From contig CAIFEZ010000003.1 of the NCBI GenBank assembly GCA_903789595.1, positions 1 through 64,000 on the forward strand: a stretch of 64,000 bases of DNA, given 5' to 3'. The notes beneath the pieces are model-generated. The model saw nothing but the letters and a program-made list of their open reading frames with translations, made no database searches and was not told where the DNA came from. Positions 33,632 to 41,801 of this stretch are shown piece after piece. This DNA is from an uncultured eubacterium 1-6 (GTDB lineage: Bacteria; Bacillota; Clostridia; Lachnospirales; Lachnospiraceae). Numbering within the stretch: position 1 is the first letter of the stretch; each line of letters begins with the position of its first letter. The position numbers and the translations under genes are program-made.

Positions 33632-34474
33632 ATGGCTGTTAATGAGTTTGAAATTAAGAAACAGATCTGCGACATCGGAAAGAGAATCTACAACCGCAAC
33701 ATGGTTGCAGCGAACGATGGAAACATTTCCGTAAAGCTGGATGATCATACATTCCTTTGCACACCGACAGGCGTTTCCAAAGGATTCATGACTCCGGAAT
33801 ATATCTGCAAGATTGATGAGAAAGGCCAGGTGCTTCACGCAAACCCGGGCTTCAAGCCATCTTCTGAGATCAAAATGCATTTGAGAGTATATGAGAAGAG
33901 ACCGGATGTCGGATCTGTTGTTCATGCTCATCCTGTATATGCGACAAGCTTCGCGATTGCAGGCATTCCGCTGACACAGCCGATCATGCCGGAAGCAGTC
34001 ATCGCCCTCGGCTGCGTGCCGATCGCTCCTTACGGAACACCTTCCACAATGGAGATTCCGGACGCCGTTGAGAAATACCTTCCGTATTTTGACGCGGTTC
34101 TTCTTGAAAGCCACGGAGCACTGACCTATTCCGTAGACCTGCTTTCCGCATATCTGAAGATGGAGTCCGTTGAGTTCTATGCACAGCTTTTGTATCAGTC
34201 AAAGATGCTTGGCGGCCCGAAGGAGTTCGACAAGGCAACGGTTGAGAGACTGTACGAAATCCGCCGTCAGATGGGCCTTCCGGGCAAACATCCGGCGAAC
34301 CTCTGCCAGAACAAGGGCACGCTGAACTGCCACAACTGCGGCGGCGGTTCCTGCTCAAGCGACGGTCTCGGCGAGCATACCGGGTCTACATACGCGCACG
34401 GCGCTGAGAGCAACGCGGATACCGTTGCCGAGATCACAAGGAAGGTAATGGAGCAGCTCGGACTGAACAAGTAA
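33632..34474 (+). CDS. class II aldolase (fuculose/rhamnulose-phosphate type) with C-terminal targeting peptide
   Basis: A 280-residue zinc aldolase that should cleave a ketose 1-phosphate to DHAP and an aldehyde such as lactaldehyde. NDGNISVKLDD, TPTGVSKGFM, the Glu in PSSEIKMHLRVY, HAHPVYATSF and the third ligand in LESHGAL are the family features. After the core (about residue 220) comes a Cys-rich, Gly/Ser-rich linker (C-x7-C-x2-C-x4-C) and a final amphipathic helix ADTVAEITRKVMEQLGLNK, the signature of compartment cargo. AGGAGG precedes the ATG. First gene after P3. 5-deoxyribulose-1-P is an alternative substrate. Confidence 0.92.
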   Translation: MAVNEFEIKKQICDIGKRIYNRNMVAANDGNISVKLDDHTFLCTPTGVSKGFMTPEYICKIDEKGQVLHANPGFKPSSEIKMHLRVYEKRPDVGSVVHAHPVYATSFAIAGIPLTQPIMPEAVIALGCVPIAPYGTPSTMEIPDAVEKYLPYFDAVLLESHGALTYSVDLLSAYLKMESVEFYAQLLYQSKMLGGPKEFDKATVERLYEIRRQMGLPGKHPANLCQNKGTLNCHNCGGGSCSSDGLGEHTGSTYAHGAESNADTVAEITRKVMEQLGLNK

Positions 34475-34535
34475 ACCGCCGGCCCTTCAGACAGGGCAAG
34501 GCATGAATTTGGATAATATATCGGAGGTAATTATC

Positions 34536-35927
34536 GTGCCAGTTGATGAACGCATGGTGAAAAACATTGTTCAGGAAGTCATGGCAAAGATGAATATCAA
34601 CGACAGCGTTACCGGCAAGCACGGCATTTTCAAGGACATGAACGATGCGATTGAAGCTGCCAAGAAGGCCGAGAAGGTTGTCCGCGTAATGTCTCTCGAT
34701 CAGAGAGAAAAGATCATCACCATCATCCGCCGCAAGATTCGTGAGAATGCGGAGCTGATGGCCCGCATGGCAGTCGATGAGACCGGAATGGGCAATGTAG
34801 GACATAAGATTCTGAAGAACTATCTGTGCGCAGATAAGATCCCGGGAACGGAGGATATTACCACAGAGGCATATTCCGGAGACCGCGGACTTACACTTGT
34901 GGAGGAAGGCCCGTTCGGAGTCATCGGTGCCATCACACCCTGCACCAATCCGCAGGAGACAATTTTCTGCAACACAATCGGAATGCTTGCCGCCGGAAAT
35001 ACCGTGGTATTTAACCCGCATCCGCAGGCAATCAAGACAACAATTTACGCAATCAACATGATGAATGAGGCTTCCCTTGAGGCCGGCGGTCCTGACAACA
35101 TCGCATGCACCGTTGAGCACCCGACGCTTGAGACCAGTTCTGTCATGATGCATCACAAGGACATCCCGCTTCTGGTAGCCACCGGAGGCCCGGGCGTTGT
35201 AACAGCGATTCTTTCCTGCGGCAAGAGAGGGATCGGAGCCGGAGCCGGAAATCCGCCGGCGCTGGTCGACGAGACGGCGGACATCCGCAAGGCCGCGGAG
35301 GATATCGTAAACGGATGCACCTTCGACAACAACCTTCCCTGCATCGCCGAGAAAGAGATCGTCGCTGTACAGCAGGTGGTTGATGAACTGCTTCATTACA
35401 TGGTGACAGAGCAGGGGTGCTATCTCGCATCTAAGGAAGAACAGGACGCTCTGATCCGGACGGTAATGGACGAGAAAGGCAAGCTGAACCGCAAGTGTGT
35501 GGGACGTGACGCCAGAACCCTTCTCTCCATGATCGGTGTGGAAGCAGATCCGAGTATCCGCTGCATCACTTTTGTCGGAGAAAAAGAGAATCCTCTGATT
35601 TCCACAGAGCTGATGATGCCGATCCTCGGTATCGTTCCGGCAAAGGATTTTGATGACGCAGTCGAGAAATGCGTATGGCTGGAGCATGGCAACCGCCATT
35701 CCGCCCATATTCATTCTCATGATGTGGAACGTATTACAAAGTATGCAAGAGCTATGGATACCGCAATTCTCGTAAAGAACGGCCCGTCTTACGCGGCGCT
35801 CGGTTACGGCGGAGAGGGTATCTGCACCTTCACCATCGCTTCGAGAACAGGCGAGGGACTTACAAGCGCCAAGACCTTCACAAAGAAGAGACGCTGCGTA
35901 ATGGTAGACAGCCTTTGCATCCGCTGA
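34536..35927 (+). CDS. pduP: CoA-acylating propionaldehyde dehydrogenase
   Basis: A 463-residue NAD-dependent enzyme oxidising propanal (or acetaldehyde) to the acyl-CoA inside the compartment. The N-terminal helix DERMVKNIVQEVMAKMNIN is a targeting peptide. GVIGAITPCTNPQETIFCNT, GAGNPPALVDETADI and the catalytic Cys in DNNLPCIAEKE define the PduP/EutE family. The start chosen is GTG at 34536, preceded by GGAGG at proper distance; an in-frame ATG at 34503 would add 11 residues but has a weak site. Confidence 0.94.
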   Translation: MPVDERMVKNIVQEVMAKMNINDSVTGKHGIFKDMNDAIEAAKKAEKVVRVMSLDQREKIITIIRRKIRENAELMARMAVDETGMGNVGHKILKNYLCADKIPGTEDITTEAYSGDRGLTLVEEGPFGVIGAITPCTNPQETIFCNTIGMLAAGNTVVFNPHPQAIKTTIYAINMMNEASLEAGGPDNIACTVEHPTLETSSVMMHHKDIPLLVATGGPGVVTAILSCGKRGIGAGAGNPPALVDETADIRKAAEDIVNGCTFDNNLPCIAEKEIVAVQQVVDELLHYMVTEQGCYLASKEEQDALIRTVMDEKGKLNRKCVGRDARTLLSMIGVEADPSIRCITFVGEKENPLISTELMMPILGIVPAKDFDDAVEKCVWLEHGNRHSAHIHSHDVERITKYARAMDTAILVKNGPSYAALGYGGEGICTFTIASRTGEGLTSAKTFTKKRRCVMVDSLCIR

Positions 35928-35945
35928 GCAGGAGGGAATTTCAGA

Positions 35946-37196
35946 ATGGATATGAATCAGAATAATATTGAGGAGATTGTAAGACAGGTACTTTCCAGCA
36001 TGTCCGGAACGCCGGCGCCTGCAAACGCTCCTGTCGCGGCGCCTGCCTCAAACGGCCCGATTCCGAAGACCGCACATGTGGCAATGCTCACAGCACTTCA
36101 GCACTACGATGTGAAGGAGTTTCCGATCCCCGAGGTCGGCGACGATGATATCCTCGTAAGAGTAGAGGGAACCGGAATCTGCGGAACAGATCAGCACGAA
36201 TTCAAGAAGGATCCCTTTGGCCTGATTCCGGTTGCACTGGGACATGAGGGAACCGGTGAGATCGTCAAGATCGGTAAGAACGTCAAGGTCGACAGCGCCG
36301 GAAAGCCGGTCAAGGTCGGCGACAAGATCGTCACCTGCATGATGTTCAAGGATGATCCGGACATCACCATGTTCGACCTGAACAAGAAAAATGTCGGAGC
36401 TGCCGATGTATACGGCCTGATCCCGGACGATGACACGCATCTGAACGGGTGGTTCTCCGATTACATCTTCATCAAGGGCTCCCGCGGATCTACATTCTTC
36501 AATGTATCCGACATGGATCTGAAGAGCCGTATCATCATCGAGCCCGCCGCGGTTCTCGTACACGCGGTTGAGAGAGCAAAATCAACCGGAATCCTCCGGT
36601 TCAACAGCCGCGTTGTCGTACAGGGCGTCGGACCGATCGGTCTTCTCTGTGTAGCGGTTCTCCGCACGATGGGCATTGACAATATCACAACCGTGGACGG
36701 CAATGATTCCAGACTGGAGTTCTCCAAGAAGATGGGAGCTACAAAGACCGTCAACTTCATGAATTACAAGGGAATCGACAATCTGGCGAATGCGGTTGCG
36801 GAAACCTTCGACGGACATCTGGCGGATTTCGCCTTCCAGTGTACAGGATCACCGGTAGCACATTCCAATATCTACCATTTCATCCGCAACGGCGGCGGAC
36901 TGTGTGAGCTTGGCTTCTTCATCAACAATGGAGATGCTACGATCAATCCGCATTTTGATCTCTGCTCCAAGGAGATCAATCTTGTCGGATCCTGGGTATA
37001 CACGCTGAGAGATTATGTAACGACCTTCTCCTTCCTGAAGAGAGCAAAGGCAATCGGTCTTCCGGTAACCGATCTGATTACAGACGCGTTCCCGCTTGAC
37101 AAGATCAATGAGGCACATGAGTTCGCTCTGGCACAGAAGGGATTCAAGATTGCGGTTACAAACGTACCGCTTGACGGAAATACAAATAATCACTGA
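35946..37196 (+). CDS. zinc-type (MDR) alcohol dehydrogenase with N-terminal targeting peptide
   Basis: A 416-residue medium-chain dehydrogenase. Residues 1-20 (NNIEEIVRQVLSSMSG) form a cargo helix and 21-40 an Ala/Pro linker. Catalytic zinc ligands lie in GTGICGTDQHE and ALGHEGTGEI. The Rossmann motif is VVVQGVGPIGLLCVAVL. The four-cysteine structural zinc lobe is not evident. It takes the place of the iron-dependent PduQ and probably reduces propanal, or lactaldehyde to propanediol, regenerating NAD+ within the shell. AGGAGGG precedes the ATG. Confidence 0.9.
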   Translation: MDMNQNNIEEIVRQVLSSMSGTPAPANAPVAAPASNGPIPKTAHVAMLTALQHYDVKEFPIPEVGDDDILVRVEGTGICGTDQHEFKKDPFGLIPVALGHEGTGEIVKIGKNVKVDSAGKPVKVGDKIVTCMMFKDDPDITMFDLNKKNVGAADVYGLIPDDDTHLNGWFSDYIFIKGSRGSTFFNVSDMDLKSRIIIEPAAVLVHAVERAKSTGILRFNSRVVVQGVGPIGLLCVAVLRTMGIDNITTVDGNDSRLEFSKKMGATKTVNFMNYKGIDNLANAVAETFDGHLADFAFQCTGSPVAHSNIYHFIRNGGGLCELGFFINNGDATINPHFDLCSKEINLVGSWVYTLRDYVTTFSFLKRAKAIGLPVTDLITDAFPLDKINEAHEFALAQKGFKIAVTNVPLDGNTNNH

Positions 37197-37252
37197 TGAT
37201 GCTTGACATCGATCGGGATGACTACGATACTGATTGAAAGGAGTGCAGGACA

Positions 37253-37570
37253 ATGGCAAAAGCCGTGGGTATTCTGGAGGTTTACGGTCTGACGTGCGCC
37301 TTTGTGGCTGCTGACGCCGGATGCAAGGCCGCCAATGTCACACTGGAGGTTTTTGACAAGAACAAGCCTGCACATGCCGATGAGCTTCCGGTTCCTCTTC
37401 TCGTCACGGTAAAGTTCAGGGGAAATGTCTCTGAGGTGAACGCGGCGATGGAGGCCGGAATCGCTAAGGCAAAAGAGATCAGCGGAGTTGTGCAGCACTA
37501 TGTAATTCCCAATCCGGACGATCCGGGTGTTGAAAAGATGCTGAAAATCAGCGCACTAGACAAGTTTTGA
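37253..37570 (+). CDS. BMC-domain hexameric shell protein
   Basis: A 105-residue BMC-H subunit: VGILEVYGLTCAFVAADAGC, KAANVTLEVFDKN, an insertion with PAHADELPVP, then LLVTVKFRGNVSEVNAAMEA and HYVIPNPDDPGVEKML. The insertion before the central strand and the INPDDP-like tail separate it from PduA. AAAGGAG precedes the ATG. Probably a specialised facet with a different pore. Confidence 0.9.
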   Translation: MAKAVGILEVYGLTCAFVAADAGCKAANVTLEVFDKNKPAHADELPVPLLVTVKFRGNVSEVNAAMEAGIAKAKEISGVVQHYVIPNPDDPGVEKMLKISALDKF

Positions 37571-37592
37571 ACTTATCAGGAGGATTTAAGAA

Positions 37593-37874
37593 ATGTCACA
37601 GGAAGCTTTAGGTATGATTGAGACCAGAGGTCTTACAGCTGCAATCGAGGCAGCCGATGCTATGACCAAGGCAGCAGAAGTACATCTGATCGGTACGGAA
37701 AAGATCGGATCCGGACTGGTAACCGTACTTGTCCGCGGTGATGTCGGCGCCACAAAAGCTGCCGTTGAAGCCGGAAGCGCAGCCGCATCCAGACTTGGAG
37801 AACTGGTTGCCACACACGTTATTCCGAGACCGCATGAGGATGTTGAGTACATTCTGCCGCATAATCTTGAGTAA
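37593..37874 (+). CDS. pduA: PduA/PduJ-type BMC-H shell protein
   Basis: A 93-residue major shell protein: [40 protein letters not shown] and [15 protein letters not shown]. Close to Salmonella PduA along its length; the pore-lining KIGSG loop is intact. CAGGAGG precedes the ATG. It is nearly identical in sequence to the C-terminal 93 residues of the gene at 38196. Confidence 0.95.
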   Translation: MSQEALGMIETRGLTAAIEAADAMTKAAEVHLIGTEKIGSGLVTVLVRGDVGATKAAVEAGSAAASRLGELVATHVIPRPHEDVEYILPHNLE

Positions 37875-37896
37875 TCACTGAGGGAGATGACGATCC

Positions 37897-38208
37897 ATGG
37901 GAAATGCGTATGGCTTTATAGAAATAGTAGGCGTAACCGCAGCTATGGACGCCGTCGATATCATGTGCAAGGCAGCCGATGTGAGACTGGCTTCCTGGGA
38001 ACGGAAGCTCGGAGGACGTCTGGTCACCTTGATTATTGAAGGAGATGTCTCCTCGGTCCAGACAGCGGTTGACGCTGTCATGAGGGAGTGCATCAAGAAA
38101 CCGACTCTGAAAGCGGTCATAGCGAACCCACATGAGGAAATCGTCAAAATGGTTCAACTGAGCGCAAGCAGATGGAGAACAGTGGGAGATTACGCATGGC
38201 GGAAATAA
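37897..38208 (+). CDS. BMC-domain hexameric shell protein
   Basis: A 103-residue BMC-H subunit: [57 protein letters not shown] and a basic tail [15 protein letters not shown]. The pore loop has KLGGR in place of KIGSG, suggesting different permeability. GGGAG precedes the ATG. Its 3' end overlaps the next start (38196) by 13 bp, so the two are probably translationally coupled. Confidence 0.9.
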   Translation: MGNAYGFIEIVGVTAAMDAVDIMCKAADVRLASWERKLGGRLVTLIIEGDVSSVQTAVDAVMRECIKKPTLKAVIANPHEEIVKMVQLSASRWRTVGDYAWRK

Positions 38209-38864
38209 AGAAAACGAAGGTAACCCCTTCCGGCAGTGAATCCGCTGCGAAGGCACCTGCAGCTGCGGAGCCGAAGAAGCCCGCAGAGAAGAGGGTTGTC
38301 GCGGAAACGGTGAAGACCGTGGACACGGAGGCAGCTGTGAACACAGAGAAGGCTGTGAATACAGAGCAAGCCGCGGGAACAGCGAAGACTGCGGAAGCAG
38401 AGAAAACTGCGGGAGCGGCAAGAACTGCGGAGACGGAGAGATCCGCGGAAGCGGCTGAACCGGACAAAGCGGATGCAAAGCTGAAATCAGAAAAGACAGA
38501 AACCGTTCATATCGAAGAATCAGATAAAACACCAGTAAAAGCGGATGAGCCCGCACACACGAATTTCAAGGAGGAAAGAAAAATGACACAGGAAGCTTTA
38601 GGAATGGTTGAGACAAGAGGACTTGTAGCTGCAATCGAGGCAGCCGATGCTATGTGCAAGGCAGCAAATGTAAGCCTGATCGGAACAGAGAGAATCGGTT
38701 CCGGACTCGTAACCGTTATGGTTCGCGGCGATGTAGGCGCAGTGAAATCTGCGGTTGAGGCCGGCGGAAACAATGCTTCCCGTCTTGGAGAACTGGTTGC
38801 GACTCATGTAATTCCGAGACCGCATCAGGATGTTGAGATGATTCTTCCGCATCTGAATAAGTAA
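38196..38864 (+). CDS. PduA-type shell protein with 129-residue N-terminal extension
   Basis: A 222-residue protein. Residues 1-129 are low complexity, rich in Lys, Glu, Ala and Thr with repeated [20 protein letters not shown] motifs, probably disordered. Residues 130-222 are a complete PduA domain ([55 protein letters not shown]). GGGAG precedes the ATG at 38196, within the end of the preceding gene. The coding strand also has AAGGAGG directly before codon 130 (see separate entry). The extension could face inside or outside the shell as a scaffold, linker or solubility tail; no known family has been recognised for it. Confidence 0.85.
   Translation: MAEIKKTKVTPSGSESAAKAPAAAEPKKPAEKRVVAETVKTVDTEAAVNTEKAVNTEQAAGTAKTAEAEKTAGAARTAETERSAEAAEPDKADAKLKSEKTETVHIEESDKTPVKADEPAHTNFKEERKMTQEALGMVETRGLVAAIEAADAMCKAANVSLIGTERIGSGLVTVMVRGDVGAVKSAVEAGGNNASRLGELVATHVIPRPHQDVEMILPHLNK
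38583..38864 (+). CDS. possible internal-start product: ordinary 93-residue PduA-type shell protein
   Basis: Within the longer gene at 38196, the stretch TTCAAGGAGGAAAGAAAATG provides a near-ideal ribosome site 7 bp before Met130. The encoded product would be a standard BMC-H starting [13 protein letters not shown], exactly like its paralogue at 37593. Dual translation from one mRNA is inferred from the sequence and not proven. Confidence 0.6.
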   Translation: MTQEALGMVETRGLVAAIEAADAMCKAANVSLIGTERIGSGLVTVMVRGDVGAVKSAVEAGGNNASRLGELVATHVIPRPHQDVEMILPHLNK

Positions 38865-38882
38865 AGATTCGTTCCTTTGAAA

Positions 38883-38934
38883 TCGCGTGCGGACTGTCGG
38901 GCGCTCTTCGCGGCAGACGGCAGTCCGCGATTTT
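38883..38934 (+). terminator. possible terminator or processing hairpin
   Basis: TCGCG..CGGACTG pairs with CAGTCCGCGA, followed by TTTT. It lies between the extended shell gene and pduL, and could reduce but not abolish read-through. Confidence 0.55.
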
Positions 38935-38999
38935 AAAGTGCTGACATAATGAGTGAGATTCAGAAACGAAGGTTTACGTTCAGATAACGAGGTGTCATT

Positions 39000-39647
39000 T
39001 TGGATACAAATCAGATTGAAACCATCACCCGCATGGTGATCGAATCCTTAAACAAAGCGGAGGAAAAACCCTCTAAGGGATTTCTCGTTCCGGTTGGTGT
39101 ATCCGCCAGACACGTACATCTGACGCAGGAGCATGTGGAGGCTCTCTTCGGCCCGGGCTATCAGCTCACCAAGAAGAAAGACCTGATGGGAGGTCAGTTC
39201 GCATCCAACGAGCAGGTCACCATCGTAGGCCTCAAGCTTCGCGCCATTGAGAATGTTCGTATTCTCGGACCTGTGAGAAAGCAGACGCAGGTGGAGATTT
39301 CCGCAACGGATGCCCGGACGCTCGGCATCAAAGCGCCGATCCGTCAGTCCGGTGATATCGCGGGAAGCGCGCCGATCGCGATTGTAGGACCGAAAGGTGC
39401 TATTTATCTTAATGAAGGCGCAATCGTAGCAATGCGCCACATTCATATGTCTCCGAGGGATGCCGAGGCGGCGGGGCTGAAGAACGGCGATATCGTCTCC
39501 GTAAAGGCAGACAATGACCGCGGCACAATTTTCAATCATGTGGTGATTCGTGTAGACAAGAGCTTCACGCTTGAGATGCACATCGATACCGATGAAGCAA
39601 ATGCGGCGGGAATCAAACAGGGAGATACCGTAACGATAATTCGGTAA
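39000..39647 (+). CDS. pduL: PduL-type phosphotransacylase
   Basis: A 215-residue zinc enzyme converting propionyl-CoA and phosphate to propionyl-phosphate, recycling CoA inside the compartment. The N-terminal TNQIETITRMVIESLNKA is a targeting helix. VPVGVSARHVHLTQEHVEAL carries the metal-binding HVH, and AIVAMRHIHMSPRDAEAAGL the second His group; IRQSGDIAGSAPI is typical. The start is TTG at 39000 with GAGGTG upstream; no ATG is available. Confidence 0.94.
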   Translation: MDTNQIETITRMVIESLNKAEEKPSKGFLVPVGVSARHVHLTQEHVEALFGPGYQLTKKKDLMGGQFASNEQVTIVGLKLRAIENVRILGPVRKQTQVEISATDARTLGIKAPIRQSGDIAGSAPIAIVGPKGAIYLNEGAIVAMRHIHMSPRDAEAAGLKNGDIVSVKADNDRGTIFNHVVIRVDKSFTLEMHIDTDEANAAGIKQGDTVTIIR

Positions 39648-39654
39648 CAGGACA

Positions 39655-39688
39655 TGCCCGCGGGAAGCTGATTTTCCTGCGGGCAAAT
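39655..39688. repeat. hairpin downstream of pduL
   Basis: TGCCCGCGGGAA pairs with TTCCTGCGGGCA around a short loop. There is no T tract, so RNA-stability element rather than a terminator. Confidence 0.5.
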
Positions 39689-39699
39689 CCTGCATGAAG

Positions 39700-39947
39700 G
39701 GACGCGGATTGCTTCGTGCTGCGCACTCCCGCAATCCTACAGGTAGACCGGCTTCGTCGGTCGTCGCGGCGTTCGCCTCACCGCTTCACACTTTGTGTGA
39801 GCGGATGCGGCTCACTGCCCGCGCATATTCGGATTCCGCGCATACGCGCTTCATCCTCATACCTGTTGCCTTCGAAATCGCATCCGGCCTCTTACGCGCG
39901 CTTCGCGTGCGACGAGCCCCGTCTGCGTTTTCGAAGAGCTTATACAG
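39700..39947. repeat. MITE-like repeat, left-truncated long copy
   Basis: Begins GCGGATTGCTTCGTGCTGCG and ends AGAGCTTATACAG (39937-39947 is the terminal repeat). Its last 122 bp (39826-39947) are identical to 40017-40138. It carries an extra internal segment (GACCGGCTTCGTCGGTC and GCTTCACACTTTGTGTGAGC hairpins) not present in the second copy. Confidence 0.75.
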
Positions 39948-39965
39948 GGCACATTGTGATACAAA

Positions 39966-40138
39966 CTGTATAAGCTGCGGATTGCTTCGTGCTGCGCACT
40001 TCCGCAATCCTACAGGTATTCGGATTCCGCGCATACGCGCTTCATCCTCATACCTGTTGCCTTCGAAATCGCATCCGGCCTCTTACGCGCGCTTCGCGTG
40101 CGACGAGCCCCGTCTGCGTTTTCGAAGAGCTTATACAG
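39966..40138. repeat. MITE-like element with perfect CTGTATAAGCT / AGCTTATACAG termini
   Basis: A 173-bp element with 11-bp perfect terminal inverted repeats (39966-39976 and 40128-40138), no coding capacity and strong internal GC-rich pairing. Contains the GCGGATTGCTTCGTGCTGCG block shared with 39703 and 28050. It ends 30 bp before pduN. Related ends occur at 20668-20731. Confidence 0.8.
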
Positions 40139-40167
40139 TACACTGCAGTTTTAGCTATGGAGGAAAT

Positions 40168-40455
40168 ATGATAGCAGGAAAGGTTGTAGGAAGCCTGATT
40201 TCCACGCGCAAGAGTGAGAAACTGGTCGGGAATAAGTTCATGATCGTAGAACCACTGCATCATATGGCGGCGGATACACGCCAGATCATTGCCATCGACG
40301 TAATCGGTGCCGGCATCGGTGAATATGTCCTGATTGCGCAGGGCAGTGCCGCGAGGATCGGCTGCGATATGCAGGATGCGCCGGTTGATGCGGCGATTGT
40401 GGGCATCATAGATGACAATGGGTATTTTGAAGAAGAAAATTCTGGAATGGAGTAA
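40168..40455 (+). CDS. pduN: PduN/EutN-type pentameric vertex protein (BMC-P)
   Basis: A 95-residue vertex protein that closes the icosahedral shell. VVGSLISTRKSEKLVGNKFM, IAIDVIGAGIGEYVLIAQGS and DAAIVGIIDDN are the CcmL/EutN signature strands. GGAGGAAAT precedes the ATG at 40168. The only BMC-P gene in the locus. 2 bp gap to pduS. Confidence 0.94.
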   Translation: MIAGKVVGSLISTRKSEKLVGNKFMIVEPLHHMAADTRQIIAIDVIGAGIGEYVLIAQGSAARIGCDMQDAPVDAAIVGIIDDNGYFEEENSGME

Positions 40456-40457
40456 GC

Positions 40458-41783
40458 ATGAAATTTGAGGAGTTGCAGCAGAAATTAAAGGACGGCGGTG
40501 TTGTCGGCGCCGGCGGTGCCGGATTCCCGTCCTATGCAAAGTTAAATAAAAATGCGGACACCATTCTGTTAAATTGCGCAGAATGCGAACCGCTTCTGCA
40601 GCCACATAGACAGCTGATCCGCAGTCATGCGGATGAAATCCTGGCAGGACTTCATATGGTAGCCGAGACTGTCGGCGCAAAGCAGGCCATCATCGGGGTC
40701 AAGAAGTCCTATGAGCAGGCGATTGCAGCCATCGAGAAGGAAATCGGAAAATATCCTGAGATGAAGATCCATTACCTTCAGGAAGTGTATCCGATGGGGG
40801 ATGAGGTAATCCTGATCTACGAGTGCACCGGACGTGTCGTCCGCCCCGGCGGTCTTCCGATTGAGCAGGGCTGCATTGTATATAATGTAGAAACCATGTA
40901 CAACATCTATCGGGCAGCGGTAGAAGACAAACCGGTCACCTTCAAATATCTGACGATTATCGGTGAGGTAACAAAGCCGATCACAGTACCGGTTTCGGTT
41001 GGCTGTTCATTTAAATCGGTAGTTGACCTCGCGGGAGAGGTTACCTGTGAGGATCCGGTTTATTTTGTCGGCGGTCCGATGATGGGACGCATTCAGCCGC
41101 ATGACGGAAGGGTTACGAAGACGACGAATGCGATTCTGGTTCTTCCTGAGGATCACAAGCTGGTTATGAAGAAGCGCAGAAAGTCAAAGATTGATCTGGC
41201 GAGGGCAGCGTCCATCTGCTGTCAGTGTGAGACCTGTACCGATCTGTGCTCGCGTCATGCACTCGGCCATCCGATAGATCCCGCAAGATTCATGAGATCG
41301 GCTTCCAATGCCGATTTTCAGGACCTGAATCCCTTCCTGAATACGAATTTCTGTTCACAGTGCGGTATTTGCGAGCTGTATGCGTGCCCGCAGGATCTCG
41401 CGCCGAGAACCCTGATTGGTGAGTATAAGGCGGGGCTGAGAGCGAAAGGGATCAAGCCTCCGGTTGTAGAAGCCGTTCCGGTACAGCCTTCCAGAGAATT
41501 CCGCAAGGTACCCGAGGACAGGCTGAAGGCCCGTCTGGGACTGAGCAAATACGATCTGCCGGCTCCTCTTGATGATGAGCTGCAGCCGGAGAAAACCGTA
41601 CGTGTCCTTCTCAGACAGCATATCGGCGCGCCGGCGATTCCGATCGTCAAGGTTGGTGATCACGTGGAATACAGACAGATGATTGCAAAAGCACCGGACG
41701 GCCTTGGAGTTGCGATGCACGCATCTCTGCCGGGCGTTGTAACGGACGTGAACGATACGTTCATCAGGATCAGAAAAGAGTAA
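40458..41783 (+). CDS. pduS: PduS-type RnfC-like cobalamin reductase/NADH dehydrogenase
   Basis: A 441-residue flavo-iron-sulfur protein. The N-terminus GVVGAGGAGFPSYAKLN is the FMN/NADH-binding glycine loop of RnfC. CCQCETCTDLC and CSQCGICELYACP are two [4Fe-4S] motifs. A C-terminal biotinyl/lipoyl-like domain lies near residues 370-441. It reduces cob(II)alamin for PduO and may pass electrons across the shell through PduT, encoded next. Confidence 0.94.
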   Translation: MKFEELQQKLKDGGVVGAGGAGFPSYAKLNKNADTILLNCAECEPLLQPHRQLIRSHADEILAGLHMVAETVGAKQAIIGVKKSYEQAIAAIEKEIGKYPEMKIHYLQEVYPMGDEVILIYECTGRVVRPGGLPIEQGCIVYNVETMYNIYRAAVEDKPVTFKYLTIIGEVTKPITVPVSVGCSFKSVVDLAGEVTCEDPVYFVGGPMMGRIQPHDGRVTKTTNAILVLPEDHKLVMKKRRKSKIDLARAASICCQCETCTDLCSRHALGHPIDPARFMRSASNADFQDLNPFLNTNFCSQCGICELYACPQDLAPRTLIGEYKAGLRAKGIKPPVVEAVPVQPSREFRKVPEDRLKARLGLSKYDLPAPLDDELQPEKTVRVLLRQHIGAPAIPIVKVGDHVEYRQMIAKAPDGLGVAMHASLPGVVTDVNDTFIRIRKE

Positions 41784-41801
41784 GAAAGGACGTAGGCGGC
41801 T

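Noticed and set aside
34503-34535. ATG start at 34503 for the aldehyde dehydrogenase
   Set aside because: Weak ribosome site; GTG at 34536 has GGAGG at normal distance and begins directly before the targeting helix.
38583-38864. Reading the extended shell gene only as the 93-residue protein
   Set aside because: The upstream 129 codons are open, have a start with ribosome site overlapping the previous gene, and show coding-like repeats, so both forms are reported.
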